DNA from: Muribaculaceae bacterium
GTDB lineage: Bacteria > Bacteroidota > Bacteroidia > Bacteroidales > Muribaculaceae
DNA: 13,442 bases
Direction: 5' to 3'
NCBI GenBank assembly: GCA_009775365.1
Contig: VSPM01000071.1
Span: 1-13,442, forward strand
This document shows, piece after piece, positions 5,583-13,177 of the stretch; positions within the stretch are counted from its first letter, which is position 1, and the number at the start of each line of letters is the position of its first letter. The position numbers and the translations under genes were made by a program. Under the pieces are notes generated by a model. It saw only the letters and a program-made list of their open reading frames with translations, was not told the origin of the DNA and searched no databases.

Positions 5583-6932
5583 ATGAATAGCGAAGAAAAA
5601 GATAAGGAAGTCTTTTCAAGCGGATGTCCCGGATGCCGACGCAGCGGAGCCTGCGTCGGCTGCGCTCGCAGAGAGCCGCGCGGAAAACTTCTTGCCACCG
5701 ACTGGCTCGCCGACATTCCGGGATCTGACCCAAGGGGCGTGGTGGAAGTCATGTTCAAAAACACACGCGTAGGGTTCTTCACGAATCCTTCATCGCTGCC
5801 CCTTAAAATTGGCGACATCGTGGCTGTGGAAGCTGCCCCGGGCCACGACATAGGACGCGTGTCGATGGTAGGGCCTCTTGTGAGCCTTCAGATGAAGAAA
5901 GCGGGCGTAAAACCCGGAGGCGATCTCAAAAAGGTGTTCAGAATCGCACGCCACTCCGACATTGAAAAGTTTGAAGAGGCCAGAGCAAGGGAGCACTCCA
6001 CAATGATTAAAGCCCGCTCTATAGCCGAAGAACTTGGCCTCGCCATGAAAATTGGAGACGTAGAGTATCAGGGCGACGGAGGGAAAGCTATATTCTATTA
6101 TATAGCCGATGAACGCGTAGACTTCCGCAAACTCATCAGGATTCTTGCCGACACTTTTAAAGTGAGAATAGAGATGAAACAAATCGGAGCTCGCCAGGAG
6201 GCCGGAAGAATCGGCGGCATTGGCCCGTGCGGACGACCGCTATGCTGCTCATCGTGGATGAGCAAATTCGTGTCTGTCGGAACGGGAAGCGCTCGCCTGC
6301 AAGACCTCTCTATGAACCCTCAGAAACTTGCCGGACAGTGTGCAAAATTAAAATGCTGCCTTAATTTTGAGGTTGACTCTTATGCAGAGGCGCAAAAGCA
6401 GCTTCCGCCAAAAGATGTCACCCTTGAAACCAAAGACGCAACCTATTTCTATTTCAAGCCCGATATTCTTTCGAGAACAATCACGTATTCAACCGACCGC
6501 AACATTCCTGCCAATCTTGTCACCATCGATGCAAGGAGAGCTTTTGAAATTATCGCGCTCAATAAGCAAGGCGTGAAGGTCGATTCCCTCGAACTCAATC
6601 CGGAAGAAGTTGCGGCAAGAGAATATGGCGACATAATCGGACAAGACAGCCTCACCCGGTTCGACAAGGCCAAAAAGAAGAAGAAGAAGAAAAAGAAACT
6701 TCCTGAAGGCAGCGAACAATTGCAGCCCGCTTCCACGCAACAGCGCCAGCATCCCTCTCAGCATCCTGAAAAGCCTGCGGCTCGTCAAGAAAAGCCACGG
6801 AATCAGGGTCCACGGCAAGACAGGCCCAGACAAGACAGGACTCAGCAAGAGAGAATGCCTCAGAACCGCCAACAAAAGCCAAGGCCAAAGAAAAAGCCAA
6901 GGCCCAAAAACACGGAAAACGAAGGTGAATAA
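5583..6932 (+). CDS. ricT: RicT-like PSP1-domain iron-sulfur protein
   Basis: Homolog of RicT (YaaT), which in Bacillus subtilis works with RicA and RicF as a [4Fe-4S]-containing complex that steers RNase Y towards processing sites. The PSP1 core is about residues 120-202 (ARAREHSTMIKAR... VEYQGDGGKAIFYY... ADERVDFR...). It is followed by the cysteine motifs of the family, GPCGRPLCC (Cys216, 221, 222) and QCAKLKCC (Cys253, 258, 259), the likely cluster ligands. Two additions stand out: an N-terminal CxxCx5CxxC (Cys15, 18, 24, 27), and a C-terminal tail with nine consecutive lysines (364-372) and then about 77 Gln/Pro/Arg/Lys-rich residues, surely disordered and possibly RNA-binding. It sits 24 bp behind rny, probably in one transcript. 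RicA and RicF genes are not in the window. Confidence 0.92.
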   Translation: MNSEEKDKEVFSSGCPGCRRSGACVGCARREPRGKLLATDWLADIPGSDPRGVVEVMFKNTRVGFFTNPSSLPLKIGDIVAVEAAPGHDIGRVSMVGPLVSLQMKKAGVKPGGDLKKVFRIARHSDIEKFEEARAREHSTMIKARSIAEELGLAMKIGDVEYQGDGGKAIFYYIADERVDFRKLIRILADTFKVRIEMKQIGARQEAGRIGGIGPCGRPLCCSSWMSKFVSVGTGSARLQDLSMNPQKLAGQCAKLKCCLNFEVDSYAEAQKQLPPKDVTLETKDATYFYFKPDILSRTITYSTDRNIPANLVTIDARRAFEIIALNKQGVKVDSLELNPEEVAAREYGDIIGQDSLTRFDKAKKKKKKKKKLPEGSEQLQPASTQQRQHPSQHPEKPAARQEKPRNQGPRQDRPRQDRTQQERMPQNRQQKPRPKKKPRPKNTENEGE

Positions 6933-6958
6933 CTCCTCATATAATAACATCGATTGTT

Positions 6959-7522
6959 ATGACCATCGGTCTGAATAACATAAAGTCCATCCTGACGGCA
7001 TTATTTCTTACGCCAGGATGGGCTCTCTTTTCGTTTATCTTCGCTTCATGCTCTCAGATAAGCCCCGTGAGATATGCTGATTTCAAAGATGTGGAATATG
7101 GAGGAATGCCCCAGAACTGGACTTATGATTTCTCCCCCGTCCCTGCGGATTCCGCTGAAATGCTCACAAAAAAATTTGACGCCATAATCGTGGTCAGATA
7201 CACAGCGAGATGCCCGTCAAAAAGTGTGATTCTGAATCTCGAAGAATTCTCCCTCTCCCATTCGAAGCCGGATTCTCTTCAAGCCTCAATCAGGCTTTTC
7301 GACAATGAAGGGAAACCTCTCGGACACGGCAGCTACGGCGTGTATGAGATGGCTGACACAATTCGACGGGGCATATCCATTCCAGAGGGATATTCCATAT
7401 CAGTGTCATCACCGCTGCCCATGAATTCCACTGCCGGCATCAACGCTGTTGGCGTGGTTTTGTCTTACACAGGAGCAGAAGAAGACAACCTCTTTAACCG
7501 TTTTAATTACTTCAAAAAATGA
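6959..7522 (+). CDS. gldH: Gliding-motility-type lipoprotein GldH
   Basis: Bacteroidetes lipoprotein of the GldH family. In Flavobacterium johnsoniae GldH is needed for gliding; homologs are also found in non-gliding gut Bacteroidales, where the role is unclear. The 187-residue protein has an N-terminal hydrophobic stretch and a lipobox-like FASC with Cys31 as the lipid-attachment residue, giving a mature protein of about 157 residues. The body is beta-rich and ends FNRFNYFKK. The hydrophobic part is interrupted by Pro-Gly (TPGWALFSFIFASC), but a lipoprotein signal is still the best reading. Its stop overlaps the next gene's start (ATGA 7519-7522), so translation is likely coupled. It lies 26 bp behind ricT, which matches the usual neighbourhood of PSP1 and gldH genes in this group. 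Confidence 0.82.
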   Translation: MTIGLNNIKSILTALFLTPGWALFSFIFASCSQISPVRYADFKDVEYGGMPQNWTYDFSPVPADSAEMLTKKFDAIIVVRYTARCPSKSVILNLEEFSLSHSKPDSLQASIRLFDNEGKPLGHGSYGVYEMADTIRRGISIPEGYSISVSSPLPMNSTAGINAVGVVLSYTGAEEDNLFNRFNYFKK

Positions 7523-8700
7523 AACTTATTCCCGACAACCTCAGAGCTGAGATTAATCTGCGCATGGATTCTCTTCGCCGCCACATGCGCGAAGAGGGCG
7601 CAGACGCTTTGCTTGTGGCTTCAAATCCTAACTTATATTACACCACCTGCCGATTTTTCAGAGGATACGTCTACATCCCTGTTGAAGGCAACCCGCTATG
7701 GTTTGTGATAAAGCCGAATGTGTTCGATTCAGAAAATGATGTAGTCTTGATACGCAAGCCTGAAATGATAGCAACCGAACTCGTCAGACTCGGATATAAG
7801 TCGCCTATGGCTGTAGGTTATGAATTCGACGACCTCTCCTACTCCGATGTGTCGAGGCTGAAGGGCATATTTCCCGAAGCAAAAGTTGCTAACGGCTCTA
7901 AAATTCTTCGTAAATCAAGAATGGTAAAGACCGAATGGGAGATTGACCGAATGAAGGAAGACGGCATTCACCAGGCCGAAGTCTACCGAAGAGTAACCAA
8001 GTGCTATCAGGAAGACATGACAGATCTTGAGTTTCAGATCGAGATTGAACGAGTGCTGAGGCGAGAAGGGTGTCTGGGCGTCAGCCGCACATCCGGAAAT
8101 CTTATGGACATCAACATGGGCTCTGTGATAGCCGGAGAAAATGCCGACACCCCAAGCCCGTATGATTTCACAATGGGCGGAGCAGGCATCGACCCGTCGC
8201 TACCGGGAGGTGCAAACGGAACAACTCTGAAACCGGGAGAAACCGTGATGATTGACATGAACGGCTCATTTAACGGCTATCAGACAGACATGACACGCGT
8301 GTGGAGCATTGGAGAGGTTCCGCACATTGCCTTTAAAGCACATGAATGCTCTCGCAATATTCTCCGTGCACTCGAACAAATGGCAAAACCGGGAGTGGCT
8401 GTAGCAGATCTCTATAAGAAGGCAATGGAGATTGTAGAGGGCGAAGAACTGTCGCAATATTTTATGGGACACAGGCAACAGGCCGCTTTCATCGGACACG
8501 GCGTTGGCATAGAACTCAACGAGCAGCCGGTGGTCATGGCAAGAAGCAAGGACATTCTGGCTGAAAACATGACAATCGCCCTTGAGCCCAAATTTGTGAT
8601 ACCCTCGGTTGGAGCAGTAGGAGTGGAAAACACATACCGTGTCACACCATCGGGGCTTGAATCAATCACTATATTCCCTGAAGAGATTCAAGAATTGTAA
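7519..8700 (+). CDS. M24 family metallopeptidase (Xaa-Pro aminopeptidase-like)
   Basis: Cytosolic 'pita-bread' metallopeptidase, probably removing N-terminal residues before proline. A creatinase-type N-terminal domain (about residues 10-145) precedes the catalytic M24 domain (about 160-385). All five metal ligands can be assigned: Asp246 (MIDMNG), Asp257 (QTDMTR, the expected 11 residues on), His327 (GHGVGIELNE), Glu356 (ALEPKF) and Glu370 (GVENTY). This argues for an active two-metal enzyme rather than a binding-only homolog. No signal peptide is present. The start overlaps the gldH stop by four bases. Exact substrate (dipeptidase versus aminopeptidase P) cannot be told from sequence, so no gene symbol is given. 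Confidence 0.93.
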   Translation: MKLIPDNLRAEINLRMDSLRRHMREEGADALLVASNPNLYYTTCRFFRGYVYIPVEGNPLWFVIKPNVFDSENDVVLIRKPEMIATELVRLGYKSPMAVGYEFDDLSYSDVSRLKGIFPEAKVANGSKILRKSRMVKTEWEIDRMKEDGIHQAEVYRRVTKCYQEDMTDLEFQIEIERVLRREGCLGVSRTSGNLMDINMGSVIAGENADTPSPYDFTMGGAGIDPSLPGGANGTTLKPGETVMIDMNGSFNGYQTDMTRVWSIGEVPHIAFKAHECSRNILRALEQMAKPGVAVADLYKKAMEIVEGEELSQYFMGHRQQAAFIGHGVGIELNEQPVVMARSKDILAENMTIALEPKFVIPSVGAVGVENTYRVTPSGLESITIFPEEIQEL

Positions 8701-8717
8701 ATCCAGACATTCGTCAG

Positions 8718-10139
8718 ATGAATTTAAAAAACGATTTAACAAATCCTATATTCAAGACCATCGGCGAGATAGCCGACTCAATGGGGAGAGAAGTATATGT
8801 CGTCGGAGGTTTCGTGCGCGACATATTTCTGCGCCGCCCGTCAAAAGATTTCGATTTCGTCACCGTCGGGTCAGGAATTGAACTAGCTCAAGCCATTGCA
8901 GCCCACCTCGGGCCAAAAGCCCATATATCAGTGTTTCCGAATTATGGAACCGCCCAAGTGAAATTTCGCGACCTTGAGCTGGAGTTCGTAGGGGCGCGAC
9001 GAGAGTCTTACTCAAGAAATTCCCGCAACCCAATAGTGGAAGACGGATCGCTTGAGGATGATATGAAACGCCGGGATTTCACTATAAATGCAATGGCAGT
9101 GTGCCTGAATAACGAAAGATTCGGCGAACTCGTCGACCCTTTCAACGGCATTGCAGACCTGCATTCAGGAGTAATCAAAACGCCGCTTGACCCCGACATC
9201 ACTTTTTCCGACGACCCGTTGCGGATGCTAAGGGCAATAAGATTCGCAACCCAGCTTTACCGGCCCGATTCAAATGAAAAGCCCAATTCATTCCGTATCC
9301 TTCCTGACACCTTCGAGGCGATCCGCCGCAATGCCGGAAGAATGGAAATAATCACACGCGAGCGCATAAACGAAGAACTTTCAAAAATCATGAAGTCGCA
9401 ATGTCCCTCAGTTGGATGGAGGCTTCTCGACATGACGGGTCTTCTGCCCTACATATTCCCGGCGCTGGTGCCTCTGAAAGGTGTAGAGATGAAAGAAGGA
9501 CGTGGACATAAAGATAATTTCTACCACACAATAAAGGTGGTAGACAATGTTGCCGCGCGCTCTGACAAAGAATGGCTTAGATGGGCTGCTCTGCTTCACG
9601 ACATTGCAAAGCCTGCTACAAAAAAATATGATAAAAAATTAGGCTGGACATTCCACAATCATAATTTCATTGGCGCGAAGATGATTCCCCGCGTTTTTCG
9701 GGAAATGAAACTCCCTCTTAACGAGAAAATGAAATATGTTGCCAAACTTGTGGGGCTGCACATGCGTCCGCAATCTGTTGGTGAACAAGGTGTGTCAGAC
9801 TCCGCAGTGCGCCGCCTCATCACTGAAGCAGGCAATGACATCGACGACCTTATGATTCTTGCAGAAAGCGACATCACTTCAAAGCAGCCTGAAAAAGTGA
9901 GACGCCAGCTTGAGGGTTTTAAAAAACTCCGCGAAAGAATGCAGGAGATTCACGATGCCGACGAACTGCGAAACTGGAAAAATCCGATTGACGGACATGA
10001 GATAATGGAAAGGCTCTCAATCCCCCCGGGGCCGGAAATTTCAAGATTGAAAAGCATAGTGAAAGAGGCCATTATCGAGGGTGAAATTCCATATGACCAC
10101 GACGCTGCCTGGAATTATCTTATAAGCCACAAAGATTAA
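8718..10139 (+). CDS. cca: CCA-adding tRNA nucleotidyltransferase with HD domain
   Basis: Class II nucleotidyltransferase that builds or repairs the CCA end of tRNAs. The catalytic head shows GGFVRD (residues 30-35) and the carboxylates Asp44 and Asp46 in KDFDFV. The flexible-loop and motif B region is EDDMKRRDFTINAMA (RRD at 118-120), then DDPLRMLRAIRFA and the neck motif ERINEELSKIM. A C-terminal HD domain follows with LLHDIAKP (His294-Asp295), giving a fused polymerase plus phosphohydrolase as in many bacterial CCA enzymes. The 473-residue length fits a full CCA-adding enzyme. It starts 17 bp after the peptidase gene and is the last gene of the plus-strand run, ending 11 bp before the palindromic terminator. 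Confidence 0.93.
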   Translation: MNLKNDLTNPIFKTIGEIADSMGREVYVVGGFVRDIFLRRPSKDFDFVTVGSGIELAQAIAAHLGPKAHISVFPNYGTAQVKFRDLELEFVGARRESYSRNSRNPIVEDGSLEDDMKRRDFTINAMAVCLNNERFGELVDPFNGIADLHSGVIKTPLDPDITFSDDPLRMLRAIRFATQLYRPDSNEKPNSFRILPDTFEAIRRNAGRMEIITRERINEELSKIMKSQCPSVGWRLLDMTGLLPYIFPALVPLKGVEMKEGRGHKDNFYHTIKVVDNVAARSDKEWLRWAALLHDIAKPATKKYDKKLGWTFHNHNFIGAKMIPRVFREMKLPLNEKMKYVAKLVGLHMRPQSVGEQGVSDSAVRRLITEAGNDIDDLMILAESDITSKQPEKVRRQLEGFKKLRERMQEIHDADELRNWKNPIDGHEIMERLSIPPGPEISRLKSIVKEAIIEGEIPYDHDAAWNYLISHKD

Positions 10140-10149
10140 AACCACAGGA

Positions 10150-10191
10150 AATAAAAAATCGGAATCCTGATCAGGATTCCGATTTTTTATT
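10150..10191. terminator. Bidirectional terminator between cca and tsf
   Basis: A 42-bp perfect palindrome (21-bp arms, centre between 10170 and 10171). Each arm starts A/T-rich with six A's and continues into a G/C-containing core (TCGGAATCC). In RNA it folds into a very stable hairpin with a GATC loop followed by TTTTTT (10183-10188) on the plus strand and the same on the minus strand. It sits exactly between the converging cca and tsf genes, 10 bp beyond the cca stop and 24 bp beyond that of tsf, so it can end both transcripts. Confidence 0.93.
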
Positions 10192-10215
10192 AGAGTAAAC
10201 TTTACAAGGATAAAA

Positions 10216-11208
10216 TTAATCCTGATTGAGGTTCACACGCTTGAAGTCTACAACTACAAGGCCCTTCTCTGTCTCATCGAGGAACTGGGCAACTGTAATC
10301 TTAGCATTCTGCACATATTCCTGCTCCATGAGGCAGTTCTCTTTGAAGAACTTGTTGAGACGACCGTTGGCAATATTCTGAATCATCTGCTCAGGAAGAT
10401 TTGCTGCCTTAGCTTCGCCTGCCTCTTTCATGATCTGGCGACCGCGAGCTGCATCCTCCTCAGAAATCCAGCCCTTAGAGATGTTGCTCTCAATGTGATC
10501 CTCAGAATCGAAATGGTTAGGATTCAAGCCGGCCTTGCTGAGAGCAGAATCCTGTGCCTTGCGGATGAGTTCTGCTTTTGTTTTCTCAACTGCCACGCTG
10601 ATTTCCTGATCGATAGTCTCCTTAGCGACATTGTCGCGAGAAACAGCAACAGGATTCATGGAAGCAATCTGCATACAAACCTCGCGACCTACAGCGGGAT
10701 CCACGCCTTCAAGGTTGAAGCCAACGATAGCGGCAAGCTTATCGTTGAAGTGGTTGTAGGCAGCCACACTTGCAGCCTCGATCCATTCGTAATCTCCAAG
10801 TTCCATCTTCTCGCCGGTCTTGCCAACTTCATCAGTGATGAGTTCAGCAACTGTGCGTCCGTCGAGGCTGAGATTCTTGAGTTCGTCAAGGCTCTTAGCC
10901 TTGGCAGCGAGAGCTGCGTCAAGAATTCTCTTTGCGAGAGCGCGGAATGACTCATTCTTTGCAACGAAGTCAGTTTCACACTTCAATGTGGCGATAGCTG
11001 CGAAACCGCCGGCAACGCCGGAGAATACGCAACCCTCGGCAGCCTCGCGGTCTTCACGCTTGGCAGCCACAGCCTGACCTTTCTTGCGGATGATTTCGAT
11101 AGCTGCATCGATGTCGCCGTTAGTTTCAGCGAGAGCATTCTTGCAGTCCATCATTCCTGCGCCGGTCATGTGACGCAGTTTCTTTATATCTTCAATAGAT
11201 ACAGCCAT
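10216..11208 (-). CDS. tsf: Translation elongation factor Ts
   Basis: Guanine-nucleotide exchange factor that recycles EF-Tu. The N-terminal UBA-like domain (residues 1-54, IKKLRHMTGAGMMDCKNAL) and the exchange motif TDFVAKN (79-85) are intact; Asp80-Phe81 fall at the same numbers as the key residues in the E. coli protein. The 330-residue length exceeds the ~283 of E. coli, as is usual in Bacteroidetes, because of a longer core region. ATG 11208-11206 is preceded by a 22-bp gap from rpsB, with which it forms the classical rpsB-tsf pair. The transcript ends at the shared palindromic terminator. Confidence 0.97.
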   Translation of the reverse strand: MAVSIEDIKKLRHMTGAGMMDCKNALAETNGDIDAAIEIIRKKGQAVAAKREDREAAEGCVFSGVAGGFAAIATLKCETDFVAKNESFRALAKRILDAALAAKAKSLDELKNLSLDGRTVAELITDEVGKTGEKMELGDYEWIEAASVAAYNHFNDKLAAIVGFNLEGVDPAVGREVCMQIASMNPVAVSRDNVAKETIDQEISVAVEKTKAELIRKAQDSALSKAGLNPNHFDSEDHIESNISKGWISEEDAARGRQIMKEAGEAKAANLPEQMIQNIANGRLNKFFKENCLMEQEYVQNAKITVAQFLDETEKGLVVVDFKRVNLNQD

Positions 11209-11230
11209 TGTTTGAATTTATTAGGATGAA

Positions 11231-12064
11231 TTATTCTTCAACAGCCTCTACAGAAACCTCTACAGCCTCTGCGGGAGCTGCCTCTTTAGCACCCTCGTTG
11301 CGACGCACGCGACGACGCTTTCCAGGAGTAGCCTCTCCGCTCTCTTCCTTGTCTTCAGGAGTGTCGAGCTTCTCAACCTTGCGCTCTTCAAGACCCTCTG
11401 CCATAGCAGCGCACACAGAATTGAGGATAATCTCGATGCTCTTAGAAGCATCATCATTAGCGGGGATTACGTAATCGACATTCTCGGGGCAAGAGTTAGT
11501 GTCGACAATGCCAAACACGGGGATGCCGAGACGGTTGGCCTCAGCCACAGCGATATGCTCCTTCATAACGTCAACTACGAAAAGCGCGCTCGGAAGACGA
11601 GAAAGATCGGCGATAGAGCCAAGGTTCTTCTCAAGCTTCGCACGCTGACGTGTGATCTGAAGTTTCTCGCGCTTTGAAAGATTATCGAAAGTGCCGTCCT
11701 TGGTCATCTTGTCGATGGTAGTCATCTTCTTCACAGCCTTGCGGATTGTGGGGAAGTTGGTGAGCATACCGCCCGGCCAGCGTTCAGTCACATAAGGCAT
11801 GCCAACAGACTTTGCATTGTTTTCGATAGCCTCTTTAGCCTGCTTCTTAGTTGCGACAAAGAGAACTTTACGTCCGCTCTTGGCAATCTGCTTCAGAGCA
11901 TTAGCGGCCTCTTCAACCTTGGCTACAGTTTTATAGAGGTCGATGATATGAATGCCATTGCGCTCCATGAAGATGTAAGGAGCCATAGCGGGATTCCATT
12001 TACGTTTGAGGTGGCCGAAGTGGCAGCCTGCCTCTAAAAGTTGTTCAAAAGTGGGTGTTGCCAT
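11231..12064 (-). CDS. rpsB: 30S ribosomal protein S2
   Basis: Small-subunit protein S2. The N-terminal signature (LLEAGCHFGHLKRKWNPAMAPYIF, about residues 10-33) and the conserved C-terminal blocks (LPSALFVVDV, GIPVFGIVDTNSCP, VDYVIPANDDASKSI) are all present. After about residue 230 a charged tail follows: an acidic part, a basic GKRRRVRR patch, then an Ala/Glu/Val-rich end with a short internal repeat (EAVEVSVEAVEE). Such tails are normal in Bacteroidetes S2. The ATG at 12064 lies behind an A-rich stretch without a Shine-Dalgarno site. Upstream is a 173-bp leader with a three-way-junction fold, suggesting regulation separate from rplM-rpsI. Confidence 0.97.
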   Translation of the reverse strand: MATPTFEQLLEAGCHFGHLKRKWNPAMAPYIFMERNGIHIIDLYKTVAKVEEAANALKQIAKSGRKVLFVATKKQAKEAIENNAKSVGMPYVTERWPGGMLTNFPTIRKAVKKMTTIDKMTKDGTFDNLSKREKLQITRQRAKLEKNLGSIADLSRLPSALFVVDVMKEHIAVAEANRLGIPVFGIVDTNSCPENVDYVIPANDDASKSIEIILNSVCAAMAEGLEERKVEKLDTPEDKEESGEATPGKRRRVRRNEGAKEAAPAEAVEVSVEAVEE

Positions 12065-12082
12065 TTTTGTCTTTTGTTTTTT

Positions 12083-12100
12083 GAACGGCTAAATCCGTTC
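12083..12100 (-). promoter_or_regulatory. Start-proximal hairpin in the rpsB leader
   Basis: GAACGG and CCGTTC form a perfect 6-bp stem with a six-base loop, ending 18 bases before the rpsB ATG. The gap to the ATG is A-rich and unstructured, the usual ribosome landing zone in Bacteroidetes. There is no T-run after it in the rpsB direction, so it is not a terminator. Confidence 0.45.
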
Positions 12101-12120
12101 TGGTTGTTTACTTTCTTTAT

Positions 12121-12177
12121 TAAATTTCGTTAGAAATCCAACCCGCAGGTAGGAGACATGCTCATCCTGCGAATTTA
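12121..12177 (-). promoter_or_regulatory. Candidate structured leader RNA of rpsB (three-way junction)
   Basis: On the minus strand three helices close on each other with almost no unpaired bases. P1 pairs 12177-12172 with 12126-12121 (6 bp). P2, directly stacked on it, pairs 12171-12166 with 12149-12144 (CGCAGG/CCTGCG, 6 bp), and its apical part holds a further 3-bp GAG/CTC stem. P3 pairs 12142-12138 with 12133-12129 (GTTGG/CTAAC, one G-U pair, loop of four). Only three junction bases are unpaired (12143, 12128, 12127). In E. coli, S2 represses rpsB-tsf through the mRNA leader; a comparable role here is inference. Confidence 0.5.
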
Positions 12178-12182
12178 GATAC

Positions 12183-12190
12183 TAAACATA
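12183..12190 (-). promoter_or_regulatory. Possible -7 element for rpsB-tsf
   Basis: TATGTTTA on the minus strand differs from TAnnTTTG in one base. Transcription from it would begin about 12180-12177, that is, right at the first base of the folded leader, which speaks for it. No TTTG box lies at the normal distance, which speaks against it. rpsB-tsf might instead be read through from rpsI. Confidence 0.3.
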
Positions 12191-12237
12191 TGCGTGTCAA
12201 GCAACAATTCCGACAGCATCTAATCGTGAAAAAACGA

Positions 12238-12624
12238 TTAACGCTTTGAGAACTGGAAACGCTTGCGAGCCTTCGGCTGACCGGGTTTCTTACGTTCTAC
12301 AGCACGCGGGTCGCGAGTCATGAAGCCTTCTGCACGAAGAGCAGACTTGTCTTCAGGATTGATTTTCACAAGGGCACGGGCGATTGCAAGACGAAGAGCC
12401 TCTGCCTGGCCTTTGTAGCCGCCACCGTCGAGGTGAGCCACGATGTCATATTTCTCAGCGACATCGAGAGTGTTCAACGGCTGCTTAACAACATACTGGA
12501 GAATAGAAGAGGGGAAATATACGTCGATAGGACGCTTGTCGATAACGATGTTACCGCTACCCTCAGTGAGATAAACACGAGCTACGGCTGCTTTGCGGCG
12601 GCCAATTGCATTCACTTTTTCCAT
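12238..12624 (-). CDS. rpsI: 30S ribosomal protein S9
   Basis: Small-subunit protein S9, whose C-terminal tail reaches the P-site tRNA. The 128 residues show the N-terminal VNAIGRRKAAVARV, the central GGGYKGQAEALRLAIARAL signature and the basic C-terminal end RKRFQFSKR that closes with Lys-Arg as in the family. Length is typical. It lies only 9 bp behind rplM, so the two are certainly co-transcribed. The stop codon begins a small stem (12221-12240) with a T-rich loop that does not resemble a terminator. Confidence 0.97.
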   Translation of the reverse strand: MEKVNAIGRRKAAVARVYLTEGSGNIVIDKRPIDVYFPSSILQYVVKQPLNTLDVAEKYDIVAHLDGGGYKGQAEALRLAIARALVKINPEDKSALRAEGFMTRDPRAVERKKPGQPKARKRFQFSKR

Positions 12625-12633
12625 CTGCTTCTA

Positions 12634-13113
12634 TTATTTCAGTTTGTTGATATCGATTACTTTGGGGTTGTTTGCCTCGTGGCCGTGCTCCGAGCCATTG
12701 TAGACATAGAGGTTATTGAGCTGGGCAGCGCCGAGAGAACCCTTGGGAAGCATGCCCTTAACAACCTTGATAAAGAGAGGATGACGTCCGGCCTTGATAG
12801 TCTTCTTCATAGACTTAGCCATGAGGTCGCCGGGAGTGAATGTGCGCTGACCGCCGGGATAGCCTGTGTAGCGGAGATATTCACGCTTGTTGAATTTGTC
12901 ACCGGTCATTTTCACCTTATCAGCGTTGATGATGATTACATTGTCACCGCAGTCGAGGTTGGGGGTGAAGTCGGGCTTATATTTGCCACGAAGAATTTTT
13001 GCCACTTTTGAGCAAAGACGGCCGAGCACTTGATCGGTAGCGTCGATAACTACCCACTGCTTTTCGATTGTTGCGGGAGTAGCTGATTGGGTCTTGTAAC
13101 TTAAAGTATCCAC
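12634..13113 (-). CDS. rplM: 50S ribosomal protein L13
   Basis: Large-subunit assembly protein L13. The core signatures VVIDATDQVLGRLCSKVAKILRGK, CGDNVIIINADKV, YTGYPGGQ, VKGMLPKGSLGAAQLNNLYVYNGSEHGHEANNP are present over 159 residues. The start codon is GTG (13113-13111): the protein begins MDTLSYKT, the usual N-terminus of Bacteroidetes L13, and there is no Met before the conserved core. The first gene of rplM-rpsI, it has a consensus promoter about 150 bp upstream and a leader that can fold into a rod. Confidence 0.96.
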   Translation of the reverse strand: MDTLSYKTQSATPATIEKQWVVIDATDQVLGRLCSKVAKILRGKYKPDFTPNLDCGDNVIIINADKVKMTGDKFNKREYLRYTGYPGGQRTFTPGDLMAKSMKKTIKAGRHPLFIKVVKGMLPKGSLGAAQLNNLYVYNGSEHGHEANNPKVIDINKLK

Positions 13114-13177
13114 TTTGGACGATAGGTTTAAAGATTATTCAATGTTATAAAGTGTCGAAAAAACGGCACTTCAATGA

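Noticed and set aside
6489..6950. 153-residue hydrophobic frame antisense to the ricT tail
   Set aside because: The leucine- and phenylalanine-rich sequence is simply the complement of Lys/Gln/Arg codons in the RicT tail.
12221..12240. Hairpin at the rpsI stop as a terminator
   Set aside because: The T-run lies in the loop and not after the stem, and the stem is only 6 bp of mostly A-T pairs.
12433..13011. 192-residue plus-strand frame across rpsI and rplM
   Set aside because: It is antisense to two highly conserved ribosomal protein genes, which explain the sequence completely.
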